From Paracoccus sp. (in: a-proteobacteria) (GTDB lineage: Bacteria > Pseudomonadota > Alphaproteobacteria > Rhodobacterales > Rhodobacteraceae), in the NCBI RefSeq assembly GCF_030538495.1, contig NZ_JAUNTW010000005.1:124001-188000 (forward strand): DNA of 64,000 nt. The letters are read 5' to 3'. Numbering within the stretch: the stretch's first letter is position 1; the number at the start of each line of letters is the position of its first letter. A program made the position numbers and the translations under genes. A model generated the notes under the pieces. It did no database searches. It saw only the letters and a list, made by a program, of their open reading frames with translations, and was not told where the DNA came from. Shown here one piece after another: positions 21,444 to 30,121 of the stretch.

Positions 21444-21726
21444 GGGCGTGCTGGACACCACTCGGCTGAATCAACGGAACCGCCGTGCCGACCTCAACAG
21501 CGCCGAGGCGTTTCTGCGGTTGATCCGACTGCGGATACGCTGTTTCAGCGCAACCATGCTCTTTTTCGCGGGATGTCGGTGCGTTCGCTTTGGTGGATGG
21601 TGCCGTATGCGCCGCAGATGGCGCTGTCTGTTGGGATGAGTGACCCTGATCTGCATGATCTTGGGCGTAAGTCTCGCCCGGTTTGACGCTGTGTGAATGG
21701 CGCGCGATTTAATCGCGCGATGCTGT

Positions 21727-21799
21727 GGCGGTGCGTGATCGACGCACCCAACCCCTGTGCCACAACGGTTTCCCTGACGATCTGCACCGAAAGGCGGAT
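21727..21799 (+). repeat. 73-base direct repeat, copy B
   Basis: Second copy of the repeat at 21371-21443, displaced by 356 bases in the same orientation. Five of the seven differences are clustered in one short block (about 21770-21777), and the rest is nearly identical. The minus-strand frame reads ETVVAQGLGASITHRH here. A perfect 19-base palindrome lies just upstream at 21701-21719 and is absent from copy A. Confidence 0.85.
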
Positions 21800-22270
21800 C
21801 AATGCCGCAGGGCGTTTGGAGTTCTCTGAACCCGCGCGGATGAGCCAACAGAGCCGCCATTCGACGATCTGCCCACCTGACAAGGCCGGGATGTTTGTGG
21901 CGTGGATACGACTGCGCGGGCGTCACAGCGGCGCAATCACCGTGCAGACATCGACGCGCGCGCCGGACGAATCAGCGGTTCGTCAGGGTCTTTGCACGCT
22001 TTGAGTCTGGCGTTCGCCCGAACCGTCAAAACCTGCCGATGATCACGCCAGCCATGATCCGCCGCGCGCTTGGTCGCGCCTTTTGCACGGCACCACTTGG
22101 CCAACCAGACACGGCGGCGGTTCGGAACCCGGCAAACTTGGGTTCCTGTGACCAAACAGCATCGCCGCCTTATGCCCCCTTTCGTGGCAGATCGGCGCGT
22201 TCCCCCTTGCCCCAGCGGGCGGCCTGCGGTTCCATGCGCGCGGACCCAGCCGCAAAACAGGAACCGATCC

Positions 22271-23104
22271 ATGACCATCGACACCATCAGCGAAAACCGC
22301 AGCTTTGGCGGGACGCAGGGCGTTTACACCCATAAATCGCAGGCGACCGGCACGGATATGACCTTTGCCGTTTATCTGCCCGAACTGGCGCAGCATGGCC
22401 GGGTGCCGGTTCTGTGGTATCTGTCGGGGCTGACCTGCACCCATGAAAACGCCATGACCAAGGCCGCCGCCCAGCAATGGTGCGACGAAGCGGGCATCGC
22501 CATCATTTTCCCCGACACCAGCCCGCGCGGCGATGATGTGGCCGATGACGATGCCTATGATCTGGGCAAGGGCGCGGGGTTTTACGTCAACGCGACCCAG
22601 GATCCGTGGAAACCGCATTTCCGCATGTGGGATTACATCGTGGACGAATTGCCCAGCCTTGTCGCGGATCACTTTGCGATTGACCCCGAGGCCATGGGCA
22701 TCACCGGCCATTCGATGGGGGGGCATGGCGCGCTGACGATTGCGATGACGCATCCGGACCGTTTCCGGTCGGTGTCGGCACTCGCGCCGATTGCGAACCC
22801 GACCGAATCCGATTGGGGGCGCAAACAGCTGACCGCCTATCTGGGCGACGACCCTGCCGCATGGCGCGCCCATGACGCCACCATCCTGATGACCGAACGC
22901 GGCTATCCGGGCGACGTCTTGATCGACCAAGGCAGCAGCGATCAGTTTCTGGATCTGCTGAAACCGGAATCGCTGGCCCATGCCATGATGGCGCGCCGCC
23001 AGCCGGGGCAGTTCCGCATGCAGCCGGGCTATGATCACAGCTATTATTTCGTCCAAACATTCATGGCCGATCATGTGTTCTGGCACGCGGAACGGCTGGT
23101 GTGA
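22271..23104 (+). CDS. fghA: S-formylglutathione hydrolase
   Basis: It hydrolyses S-formylglutathione to formate and glutathione, the second step of glutathione-dependent formaldehyde detoxification. The 277-residue alpha/beta hydrolase has the esterase D signature: LWYLSGLTCTHENAM at about 48-62, nucleophile Ser148 in GHSMGGHGAL, and the C-terminal GYDHSYYFV carrying the catalytic His. The ATG at 22271 follows GGAACC. It ends in a GTGA overlap with the rhodanese-like gene, so the two are probably cotranscribed. Confidence 0.95.
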   Translation: MTIDTISENRSFGGTQGVYTHKSQATGTDMTFAVYLPELAQHGRVPVLWYLSGLTCTHENAMTKAAAQQWCDEAGIAIIFPDTSPRGDDVADDDAYDLGKGAGFYVNATQDPWKPHFRMWDYIVDELPSLVADHFAIDPEAMGITGHSMGGHGALTIAMTHPDRFRSVSALAPIANPTESDWGRKQLTAYLGDDPAAWRAHDATILMTERGYPGDVLIDQGSSDQFLDLLKPESLAHAMMARRQPGQFRMQPGYDHSYYFVQTFMADHVFWHAERLV

Positions 23105-23565
23105 CAGGCGCCTTTTGGACATTGCGGCATAAGCAGACAATGCGCGCATTCTGTGCCTGTGTGATCCTGTCCGCCGCGGCGACCGCCGCCGGGGCGGAAG
23201 GCCTGACCTTTGATCAGGCGCAGATGCTCTATGATGCGGGGGTGCCGTTTGTGGATGTGTCGCCGCGCCCCAATGACGGCGCGGCCCCGCATCTGACCAT
23301 TCCGGGCGCGCTGTGGCTGGAGGATACGGGCCATCCCGGCCTGACGGATGAAGCGCATTTCCGCCTGCGCAACGGTCTGGCCGCCGTCACCCAAGGCCGC
23401 CCTGACGCCGCCGTCGTGCTGTTTTGCACCGGCGATTGCGACGATGGACGCGCCGCGATTCGCCACGCAAGGGGCTGGGGCTACGCCACATTGCTCACCT
23501 TCCCCGACGCCGTGTCAGAATGGCACGCCGCAGGCCGCCCCTTGGCCACAGCGCCACAGAACTAA
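23101..23565 (+). CDS. Periplasmic rhodanese-like protein
   Basis: The GTG at 23101 overlaps the fghA stop; an internal ATG at 23140 gives a cleaner signal peptide (MRAFCACVILSAAATAAGA) but lacks a ribosome site, so either start is possible. The exported part of about 120 residues has a rhodanese-like layout: LTFDQAQMLYDAG, VDVSPRP, IPGALWL and FCTGDCDDGRAA with GYATLLTFPDAVSEWHAAG, quoted in two pieces. The C-x3-C arrangement and the PD...W..AG.PL ending resemble proteins found beside quinoprotein dehydrogenase genes. A role linked to C1 oxidation is inferred from context only. Confidence 0.75.
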   Translation: MTGAFWTLRHKQTMRAFCACVILSAAATAAGAEGLTFDQAQMLYDAGVPFVDVSPRPNDGAAPHLTIPGALWLEDTGHPGLTDEAHFRLRNGLAAVTQGRPDAAVVLFCTGDCDDGRAAIRHARGWGYATLLTFPDAVSEWHAAGRPLATAPQN

Positions 23566-23573
23566 CGCGCCCG

Positions 23574-23623
23574 CCCTTTCATCTTGGTCCAAATATCCCG
23601 GGGGTCCGGGGGCTGGCCCCCGG
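23574..23623 (+). repeat. Dispersed CAAATATCC element, copy 1
   Basis: The stretch begins CCCTTTCATCTTGG, continues CCAAATATCCCGGGGG and ends in a perfect hairpin CCGGGGGCtgGCCCCCGG (23606-23623). A second hairpin-forming GGGGGCTGGCCCCC lies about 50 bases on (23662-23676). The same element recurs at 33723-33788 and 45122-45178. This copy follows the last gene of the formaldehyde cluster and could serve as its transcript end. Confidence 0.8.
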
Positions 23624-23705
23624 CCTTTCCCGTCGAACGCCCGCCCCCGTGGGGCAGGCTGGGGGGCTGGCCCCCGGCTCTATCCTCCAGAACCGTTAAA
23701 TGATC

Positions 23706-23736
23706 GGGGGCGCAGCACCCTCCTTACCGCGCCCCC
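23706..23736 (-). terminator. Hairpin between convergent transcripts, after aglK
   Basis: An 8-bp perfect inverted repeat GGGGGCGC / GCGCCCCC with a 15-base loop lies immediately after the aglK stop on the minus strand and between two convergent operons. No T-run is present. Confidence 0.45.
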
Positions 23737-23744
23737 GCCCGCCA

Positions 23745-24950
23745 TCAGCGAACCGGGCCGCCGGGCAGGATAACACCGCTGTCGATGGGATCAGCGGGCG
23801 TCGCGGGGGCGGCATCCGTCCCACGCGGGTGATAGGGGGGCAGGTCCACACCGTCGCGATACAGCATCGACTGGCCGTTATGGAACAGATGCAGCGCCGC
23901 CGGATCGGCGGTCAGGCGCAGCATTTGCCCATTCTGGCCGGTGTGAATCCCCGGCAATTTCGCGACAATCGGGGTTTTCCCGCTGCCGGTGCCGAAATAA
24001 TGCAGGGTGACTTCGCCCAAGGCTTCGGTCAGGTCAACCACGCCCTCAAAAAGCGCGGGACCGTCGGTTTTACGCATGTCTTCGGGGCGGACGCCCAGAT
24101 TCACGGCTTTGCCCATATCGCCCGCATCGGTCGGGATCGCGACCTGAGCGGTCAGCCCGCCATCCAGCGTTACCGTGGTCATCGCGCCCGTGCCGGTGCC
24201 CTTGCCCGTGATCTTGCCGGGCAACAGGTTCATCGCCGGGCTGCCGATGAATTGCGCAACAAATTCGTTGACGGGCCGTTCATAGAGTTCCAGCGGAGCG
24301 CCCACCTGCGCAATCCCACCCCCCGCCAGCACGACGATGCGGTCGGCCAGCGTCATCGCCTCGGTCTGGTCATGGGTGACATAGATCATCGTGCGGTCCG
24401 GCATCGACGCCTTTAGCTGGGCGATCTCGATGCGCGTCGCCACCCGCAGCGCAGCGTCCAGATTGGACAGCGGTTCGTCGAACAAATAGACCTTGGGGTC
24501 GCGCACAATCGCGCGGCCAATCGCGACCCGCTGACGCTGCCCGCCTGACAACGCCTTGGGCAGACGGTCCAGATAGGGCGTCAGTTGCAGCATCTGCCCG
24601 GCGCGGTCGGTCGCGGCCTTGATCTCGGCCGCGGATTTCCCGGCGATTTTCAGCGCAAAGGCCATGTTGTCGCGCACCGTCATATGCGGATACAGCGCAT
24701 AGGATTGAAACACCATGGCGATGCCGCGCTGACTGGGGGGGATGTCGTTCATCCGTACGCCGTCAATGGTAAAGGTGCCGCCGCTGATCTGTTCCAGCCC
24801 TGCAATCATGCGCAGCAATGTGGATTTCCCGCAGCCGGACGGGCCGACGAACACGATGAATTCGCCGGATTTGATATCCAGATTGATGTTTTGCAGAACA
24901 TTCACATCGCCATAGGATTTGGCGATATCGGTCAGCGTCATGTCAGCCAT
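23745..24950 (-). CDS. aglK: Alpha-glucoside ABC transporter ATP-binding protein
   Basis: The 401-residue ATPase powers the AglEFG importer. It starts at the ATG at 24950 (MADMTLTDIAKSYG), just after a GGGGGTG ribosome site and overlapping the end of aglA. Walker A GPSGCGKST, signature LSGGQRQRVAIGRAIV and Walker B YLFDEPLSNLDA are intact; a MalK/UgpC-type C-terminal regulatory domain occupies the last 150 residues. It has an extra Pro/Asp-rich tail after LYRDGVDLP. Identification as AglK rests on the complete agl gene order. Confidence 0.92.
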   Translation of the reverse strand: MADMTLTDIAKSYGDVNVLQNINLDIKSGEFIVFVGPSGCGKSTLLRMIAGLEQISGGTFTIDGVRMNDIPPSQRGIAMVFQSYALYPHMTVRDNMAFALKIAGKSAAEIKAATDRAGQMLQLTPYLDRLPKALSGGQRQRVAIGRAIVRDPKVYLFDEPLSNLDAALRVATRIEIAQLKASMPDRTMIYVTHDQTEAMTLADRIVVLAGGGIAQVGAPLELYERPVNEFVAQFIGSPAMNLLPGKITGKGTGTGAMTTVTLDGGLTAQVAIPTDAGDMGKAVNLGVRPEDMRKTDGPALFEGVVDLTEALGEVTLHYFGTGSGKTPIVAKLPGIHTGQNGQMLRLTADPAALHLFHNGQSMLYRDGVDLPPYHPRGTDAAPATPADPIDSGVILPGGPVR

Positions 24951-26493
24951 TGGCACCCCCTTGGGGGGTGATCTGCACCTGCCACGGGGCCAGATCACCC
25001 GCCGGATCGCCCGACAGATTGGCGCGGATCAGCAGGTCTTCGTGATCGTCATGACGGCGGAAGGTCAGAACCGGCCCATCCGCGCGCAGATCCGACATGG
25101 CCCCCAGACGCAGCGCCGAATGGGTCCGCCGCAGCACCAAGGTGGCGCGGTAATGGTTCAGCAGCGATTCCGGGTCATCGTCCTGCACCGACACCGCGCG
25201 GGTCCGATGCGCGTCCGGCACCGGCAACCACGGTTTTGCGGTGCTGAACCCGCCATGTTCGGTCTGATCCCACACCATCGGCGTGCGGCAGCCGTCACGG
25301 CCCTTAAATTCGGGCCAGAACTCAATCCCATAGGGATCGCGCAGGTCGTCAAAGCTCAGCTCGGCTTCGGGCAGGCCCAGCTCCTCGCCCTGATAGATAC
25401 AAATCGACCCGCGCATCGCCACCAGCAGCGTGATATAGGCGCGCGCGGCAGCGTCTGACAGATTCCAGCGGCTGATATGGCGCACAACATCGTGGTTGGA
25501 ATAGGCCCAGCACGGCCACGCATCGGGGGCCAGACGGTGCATATCATCAAACACCTGCACCACACGTTCCGCGCGCAGATCATCGCCCGACAGGAAATCA
25601 AACACATAGGACATCTGCACCCGCCCCGGAACGCCGGTGTAGTCCTGCAACAATTCCCATGCGCGTTCGCTGTCGCCCAATTCGCCCACAACCGCCGCGC
25701 CGTATTCGTCCAAGGCCGCGCGGAACCGTTCCAGAAACTCCAGATTTTCCGGCTGGGATTTGTCGTATTTGTGGCTTTGGTGGTTATAGGGGTTCACGGC
25801 GGGCGCGGTGTCGGTTTTGCGCAATTCCGGTGCCAGCGGCGGGTTGTCGCGCAATTGCGCGTCATGCATGTAGAAATTGATCGTATCCAACCGGAACCCG
25901 TCCACGCCGCGCGTCATCCAGAACCGCGCCATGTCGATCAGCGCGTCCTGCACATCGGTGTTGTGGAAATTCAGATCGGGCTGGCTGGTCAGGAAATTGT
26001 GCAGATAATACTGTTCGCGCCGCGCATCCCATTGCCATGCCGACCCGCCAAAGATCGACAGCCAGTTGTTTGGCGGCGTCCCGTCCGGTTTCGGATCGGC
26101 CCAGACATACCAATCGGCGCGCGGATTGTCGCGGCTGGCGCGGCTTTCGCGGAACCAGTCGTGCTGATCGGATGTGTGCGACATGACCAGATCAATCATG
26201 ATCTTCAGCCCCAATTCATGCGCGCGCGCGATCAGAGCGTCGAAATCATCCATCGTCCCGAACATCGGATCAATGCCGCGATAATCGCTGACATCATAGC
26301 CGAAATCCTTCATCGGGCTGGTAAAGAACGGCGAAATCCAGACCGCATCCACGCCCAGCGACGCGATGTGATCCAGCCGCCGGGTGATCCCTGCCAGATC
26401 GCCGGTGCCGGTGCCGGTGCTGTCTTGGTAACTGCGGGGATAGATCTGATAAATGACCCCGCCTTTCCACCAATCATTGTTCATATCGTTCAT
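24943..26493 (-). CDS. aglA: Alpha-glucosidase (glycoside hydrolase family 13)
   Basis: A cytoplasmic exo-acting alpha-glucosidase that hydrolyses imported alpha-glucosides such as maltose, sucrose or trehalose. The 516-residue sequence opens WWKGGVIYQIYPRSYQDS, as GH13 alpha-glucosidases do. The catalytic residues are Asp203 (GFRLDTINF), Glu271 (VVGELGD) and Asp335 (YSNHDVVRH). ATGs at 26496, 26493 and 26484 are all close to an AAAGGTGG site; I chose 26493. It overlaps both aglG and aglK. No signal peptide is present. Confidence 0.93.
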   Translation of the reverse strand: MNDMNNDWWKGGVIYQIYPRSYQDSTGTGTGDLAGITRRLDHIASLGVDAVWISPFFTSPMKDFGYDVSDYRGIDPMFGTMDDFDALIARAHELGLKIMIDLVMSHTSDQHDWFRESRASRDNPRADWYVWADPKPDGTPPNNWLSIFGGSAWQWDARREQYYLHNFLTSQPDLNFHNTDVQDALIDMARFWMTRGVDGFRLDTINFYMHDAQLRDNPPLAPELRKTDTAPAVNPYNHQSHKYDKSQPENLEFLERFRAALDEYGAAVVGELGDSERAWELLQDYTGVPGRVQMSYVFDFLSGDDLRAERVVQVFDDMHRLAPDAWPCWAYSNHDVVRHISRWNLSDAAARAYITLLVAMRGSICIYQGEELGLPEAELSFDDLRDPYGIEFWPEFKGRDGCRTPMVWDQTEHGGFSTAKPWLPVPDAHRTRAVSVQDDDPESLLNHYRATLVLRRTHSALRLGAMSDLRADGPVLTFRRHDDHEDLLIRANLSGDPAGDLAPWQVQITPQGGANG

Positions 26494-27626
26494 CATCCAC
26501 CTTTCACGGAGCCGGCCAACAGGCCGCGAACCAGATATTTCTGCATGGCAAAGAACACGGCCAGAGGAACCGCGATCGAGATAAAGGCACTGGTCGCCAG
26601 CAATTCCCATTCGCCGCCGCGCGACCCCATCAGTTCGCGCAACAGCCCCGTCATCACCAATTGGTCACTGCTGTTGCCCAAAAACACGGTGGCGACCAGC
26701 AGATCGTTCCAGACCCAGAGGAATTGGAAAATCGCGAATGACGCAAGCGCGGGAAAGGACAGCGGCAGAATGATACGGCGGAAAATCTGAAACTCGGTCG
26801 CGCCATCGACGCGGGCGGATTCGATGATCTCACGCGGCAGGCCGACCATGTAATTGCGCAACAGATACACCGCCAGCGGCAGGCCGAACCCGGTATGCGC
26901 CAGCCAGATGCCCAGATACCCCTTGCCGATGCCCAGATCGTTGTGCAGCCGCAGCAGAGGGATCAGCGCCACCTGCAACGGCACCACCAACAACCCGACC
27001 ACAGCGGCGGTCAGCAGGGCGCGGCCCGGAAACTCCATCCATGCCAGGGCATAGGCGGCGAAGGCGGCAATCAGGATCGGAATAATCGTGGCCGGGATCG
27101 TCACCGTCATGGTGTTCATAAAGGCGCGGCCCAGCCCTTCGGCGGTTAAGACGCGCTGATAATTGCCGGTCGTAAACTTGGCGGGCGTGGCGGTTGTGGT
27201 GAAAATACGGTCGCCGCGCGTCATGGTAAACGGGGTTGGCGACACCATGCGATAGCTGCCGTCATCAGCCACGGTCAGCGCCGCCCCGCTGGGCAGGGTC
27301 ACGGTATCGCCCGGCTGATGGGCGGCGGGTTCACGCGCGCCCGTCCCCCATGCAACCAGCGTTTGCCCCGGTGCCACCACGGTGCCAGATATGACATAAT
27401 CCGCGCCGTCCTGCACCTGATCGGATGCGGTGCCAGACCGGACAAAGCCGGTCTGTTCGGACGCCGAAAACGACTGCCACCATCCCGATGTCGAAATCTG
27501 ATCCCGGTCCCGGAATGACGACACAAACAGCCCCAGCGTCGGGATCGTCCACAGCAACACCAGCACAAAGGCCGCGATGTTGACCGCCCAAGCCAGCGAT
27601 GATTTCTGACCGGCCATGCCCTGCAT
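26493..27626 (-). CDS. aglG: Alpha-glucoside ABC transporter permease AglG
   Basis: Inner-membrane permease of 377 residues. The first helix (residues 12-35) is followed by an unusually long periplasmic loop of roughly 120 residues before the remaining five helices. The EAA-loop is ESARVDGATEFQIFRRIILP near residue 275. The loop contains beta-rich sequence (GDTVTLPSGAALTVADDGSYR) and may contact the binding protein; AglG proteins generally have such an insertion. It shares one base with the aglF stop. Confidence 0.9.
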   Translation of the reverse strand: MQGMAGQKSSLAWAVNIAAFVLVLLWTIPTLGLFVSSFRDRDQISTSGWWQSFSASEQTGFVRSGTASDQVQDGADYVISGTVVAPGQTLVAWGTGAREPAAHQPGDTVTLPSGAALTVADDGSYRMVSPTPFTMTRGDRIFTTTATPAKFTTGNYQRVLTAEGLGRAFMNTMTVTIPATIIPILIAAFAAYALAWMEFPGRALLTAAVVGLLVVPLQVALIPLLRLHNDLGIGKGYLGIWLAHTGFGLPLAVYLLRNYMVGLPREIIESARVDGATEFQIFRRIILPLSFPALASFAIFQFLWVWNDLLVATVFLGNSSDQLVMTGLLRELMGSRGGEWELLATSAFISIAVPLAVFFAMQKYLVRGLLAGSVKGG

Positions 27627-28621
27627 CAGCGGCTCTCCTTATGGGCGTTCCAGATGTTCCAGACCATGATCGGCGTGACCAGAATCATCAGGACAATGGC
27701 AATGGCCGATCCGCGCCCATAATCGGGCGTACCGCGGAACATCCAGTCATACATCAGATTGGCCAGAACCTGCGTTCCCCATTGGCCGTTGGTCATCACG
27801 AACACGATGTCAAACACCTTCAGCACGACAATGGTGATCGTGGTCCAGACAACAGCGATGGTCCCCATGATCTGCGGCACTTTGATTTTGAAAAACACCT
27901 GCATGGGGGAGGCGCCGTCCAGAATCGCGGCCTCGATCGTTTCTTCGGGGATGCCGCGCAGGGCCGCCGACAGAATGACCATGGCGAACCCGGTCTGAAT
28001 CCAGATCAGCACCGCCATCAGGAAAAAGCTGTTCCAAAAGGGCAGGGTCAGCCAGATTTGCGGCTCGGCCCCGAAGCTGGTGACGATATAATTCAGCAAC
28101 CCGATCTGTTTTTCGCCCGCCGCGCGGTATTCATAGATAAATTTCCAGATCACACCCGCGCCGACAAACGAAATCGCCATCGGCATAAAGATCAGCGATT
28201 TGCCGATATTGCCCCAACGGATGCGGTCGGTCAGTTGCGCGGCCAACAGACCGAACAGCGTGGACATGGCCGGAACGACCAGCAACCACAGCAGGTTGTT
28301 GACCATGGATTCCTGAAACTTGTCATTGCCCATCAGCCAGTTGTAATTCGCCAAGCCCACAAAGCGGGTGCCGCTGGCATTGTGCAGCGACTGCCACAGG
28401 CTGTAAAACACCGGATAGACCAGATACATGGTCAGAAAGATCAGCGCAGGCCCCAAAAACAGCCATGGCCGGATCTGACCCGCGCGGCGGATATTGTCGC
28501 CCGCATGGACGCCGCGCGGCGGAAAGATGCGGTCCAGAAGCCAGTTTGACCCCCAGAACCACGCCACGCAGCCAAAGACACCAATCGCAATGGTGCTGAC
28601 CGCCAGCCACATCAATTCCAT
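27626..28621 (-). CDS. aglF: Alpha-glucoside ABC transporter permease AglF
   Basis: Inner-membrane permease of 331 residues and about seven to eight hydrophobic segments, two of them before the conserved core. The EAA motif IEAAILDGASPMQVFFKIKVP lies near residue 225 and is quoted here as EAAILDGASPMQVFFKIK. The start follows GGGGGAT within about 5 bases. It is the partner of AglG and is separated from aglE by a 54-base gap containing a hairpin. Confidence 0.9.
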   Translation of the reverse strand: MELMWLAVSTIAIGVFGCVAWFWGSNWLLDRIFPPRGVHAGDNIRRAGQIRPWLFLGPALIFLTMYLVYPVFYSLWQSLHNASGTRFVGLANYNWLMGNDKFQESMVNNLLWLLVVPAMSTLFGLLAAQLTDRIRWGNIGKSLIFMPMAISFVGAGVIWKFIYEYRAAGEKQIGLLNYIVTSFGAEPQIWLTLPFWNSFFLMAVLIWIQTGFAMVILSAALRGIPEETIEAAILDGASPMQVFFKIKVPQIMGTIAVVWTTITIVVLKVFDIVFVMTNGQWGTQVLANLMYDWMFRGTPDYGRGSAIAIVLMILVTPIMVWNIWNAHKESR

Positions 28622-28647
28622 ATCCGATCCCCCGGTATCACGCAGAC

Positions 28648-28666
28648 GCGGCGGGGATACCGCCGC
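28648..28666 (-). terminator. Intercistronic hairpin between aglE and aglF
   Basis: GCGGCGG and CCGCCGC with a 5-base loop form a perfect 7-bp stem in the short gap downstream of aglE. Like the one after the other binding-protein gene at 8029-8054, it probably sets higher expression of the binding protein than of the membrane parts. Confidence 0.55.
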
Positions 28667-28675
28667 GCCCGGGCC

Positions 28676-30034
28676 TTAGTTCAGCGATGCCCAGGTGGCC
28701 TGGATCCGGTCCGCGACCTGTTGCGCCGACTGCCCGCCGACGAAATCCACCATCCCGGTCCAGAACGCGCCCGCGCCAATCGCGCCCGGCATCAGATCCG
28801 ACCCGTCGAACCGGAACACGGTCGAATCCAGCAGAATCTGCCCCATCCGTTTCAGCGTGTCATCGCCGTATGCGTCGGGATTGGTGCCGGTGTGGGGCGT
28901 CAGGAAACCGGTCTGGCTCATCCAGATTTCATGCGCGGCGGGGGTTTTCAGAAATTCAATAAACGCCGCAGCCGCCGGGTTGTCCGACATCACGCTGAAC
29001 ACGGTGCCGCCGCCCAGAACGGGCTGGCCCAGACGGCCATCCGCCGGTGCCGGGAAGTAAAAGAAATCCGCATCTTCACCAATCACGGTGCCGTCGGGGA
29101 AGAAGGTCGGGATAAAGCTGGCCTGACGGTGCATGTAACAGGCGGGCGGGCTGGTGAACAAACCGTTCGGGCTTTCGCGGAAATCGGCGGTCGCCACGCC
29201 CCCGGTGCCACCGGCCACGAAATCGGGGTTTTTCGCAAACCAGCCGAATTCGTCGATGGCGTGAACGACCTTGGGATCGTTGAAGGGCAGGTCATTCGTG
29301 GTCCACGCGTCGTAATCGGCGGGGCTGGCGGTGCGCAGCATCAGATCCTCGACCCAATCCGTCGCGGGCCAGCCGGTCGCGCCGCCCGAACCCAGACCGA
29401 TGCACCACGGCGTTTCGCCATCCGCCGCGATCTGTTCGGTCAGAGCCTTCAGGTCTTCGTAAGTGGTCGGCACGTCATAACCGGCATCTTCGAAGTTTTC
29501 CGGCACATACCACACCAGCGATTTCACATCCGCCTTATAGGGGAACGCATACAGCATCTCTGCCCCGTCTTTGCCCGCATAGGTGCCAAGCGCGGCCCAG
29601 CTGTCGCCCGCGGCGTAATTGGCGCGCAGCCACGCATCCGTTTCCGCGCCCAGCGGTTTGAGATGCCCCTTGGCGGCCAGATCAGCGGCCAGCCCCGGCT
29701 GCGGGAACACGGCCATGTCGGGGGGCGACCCGGCTTCGCTGTCGATGACGATCTGCTGTTCGAAACTGTCGGACCCGGCATAGGTCGCGCGCGCCCCGGT
29801 CACATGGTTGAAATAGGCCAGAACCGACAGGAACAGGTCCTGATCGCCGCCCAGCCACGGCCCCATGATGTTAAAGGATTGCCCCTTCAGGTCGGGATGG
29901 GCAGCGGCGAAATCGTCCAGACTTTGCCAGTTGATACGGTCATCGCTGCCCGGTTCGATCACCAGATTTTGCGCAAACGCGCCCCCGGTGGTCAGCGCCA
30001 GAACGGCGGCGGTGGTCAGAAATGTGGATTTCAC
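28676..30034 (-). CDS. aglE: Alpha-glucoside-binding periplasmic protein AglE
   Basis: The 452-residue binding protein starts at a GTG (30034) five bases after GGGAGG, with a clear signal peptide (VKSTFLTTAAVLALTTGGAFAQ). The mature part belongs to the family 1 solute-binding proteins and has motifs such as GSDDRINWQSLDDFAAAHP and GGTVFSVMSDNPAAAAFIEF. It captures alpha-glucosides in the periplasm and leads the aglEFGAK unit. The start choice is supported by both the ribosome site and signal peptide; the longer frame is not protein-like. Confidence 0.92.
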   Translation of the reverse strand: MKSTFLTTAAVLALTTGGAFAQNLVIEPGSDDRINWQSLDDFAAAHPDLKGQSFNIMGPWLGGDQDLFLSVLAYFNHVTGARATYAGSDSFEQQIVIDSEAGSPPDMAVFPQPGLAADLAAKGHLKPLGAETDAWLRANYAAGDSWAALGTYAGKDGAEMLYAFPYKADVKSLVWYVPENFEDAGYDVPTTYEDLKALTEQIAADGETPWCIGLGSGGATGWPATDWVEDLMLRTASPADYDAWTTNDLPFNDPKVVHAIDEFGWFAKNPDFVAGGTGGVATADFRESPNGLFTSPPACYMHRQASFIPTFFPDGTVIGEDADFFYFPAPADGRLGQPVLGGGTVFSVMSDNPAAAAFIEFLKTPAAHEIWMSQTGFLTPHTGTNPDAYGDDTLKRMGQILLDSTVFRFDGSDLMPGAIGAGAFWTGMVDFVGGQSAQQVADRIQATWASLN

Positions 30035-30084
30035 GTGAACCTCCCTTGGTTTCAACGGCCAAAGCCCAGATTTTGGGCCTAAGA

Positions 30085-30121
30085 TTGACAGTTTTGTTAT
30101 CTCTTTTGTTATCTCTGTCAA
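30085..30121. promoter_or_regulatory. Candidate operator/promoter of the agl operon
   Basis: Two perfect tandem copies of TTTTGTTATCTC (30092-30103 and 30104-30115) are bracketed by an inverted repeat, TTGACAG (30085-30091) and CTGTCAA (30115-30121). The outer repeats also supply TTGACA -35 hexamers on both strands. The site lies about 50-90 bases upstream of the aglE start. A small stem GCCCAaaatcTGGGC (30064-30078) in the aglE leader follows. The arrangement suggests a regulator binding site; which protein binds is unknown. Confidence 0.55.

Larger units (their letters stand above)
21226..22270. other. 1.05-kb tract without recognisable genes, carrying a duplicated segment
   Basis: Short open frames exist on both strands but none has a recognisable domain. 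The tract contains a 73-base direct repeat (listed separately), a perfect palindrome CGCGCGATTtAATCGCGCG (21701-21719) just before the second copy, and GGAACCC/GGGTTCC arms (22124-22130 and 22140-22146). The end supplies the leader of the S-formylglutathione hydrolase gene. It separates genes of one pathway, so it may hold regulatory sequences or an RNA gene, or be decayed DNA. Confidence 0.6.
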
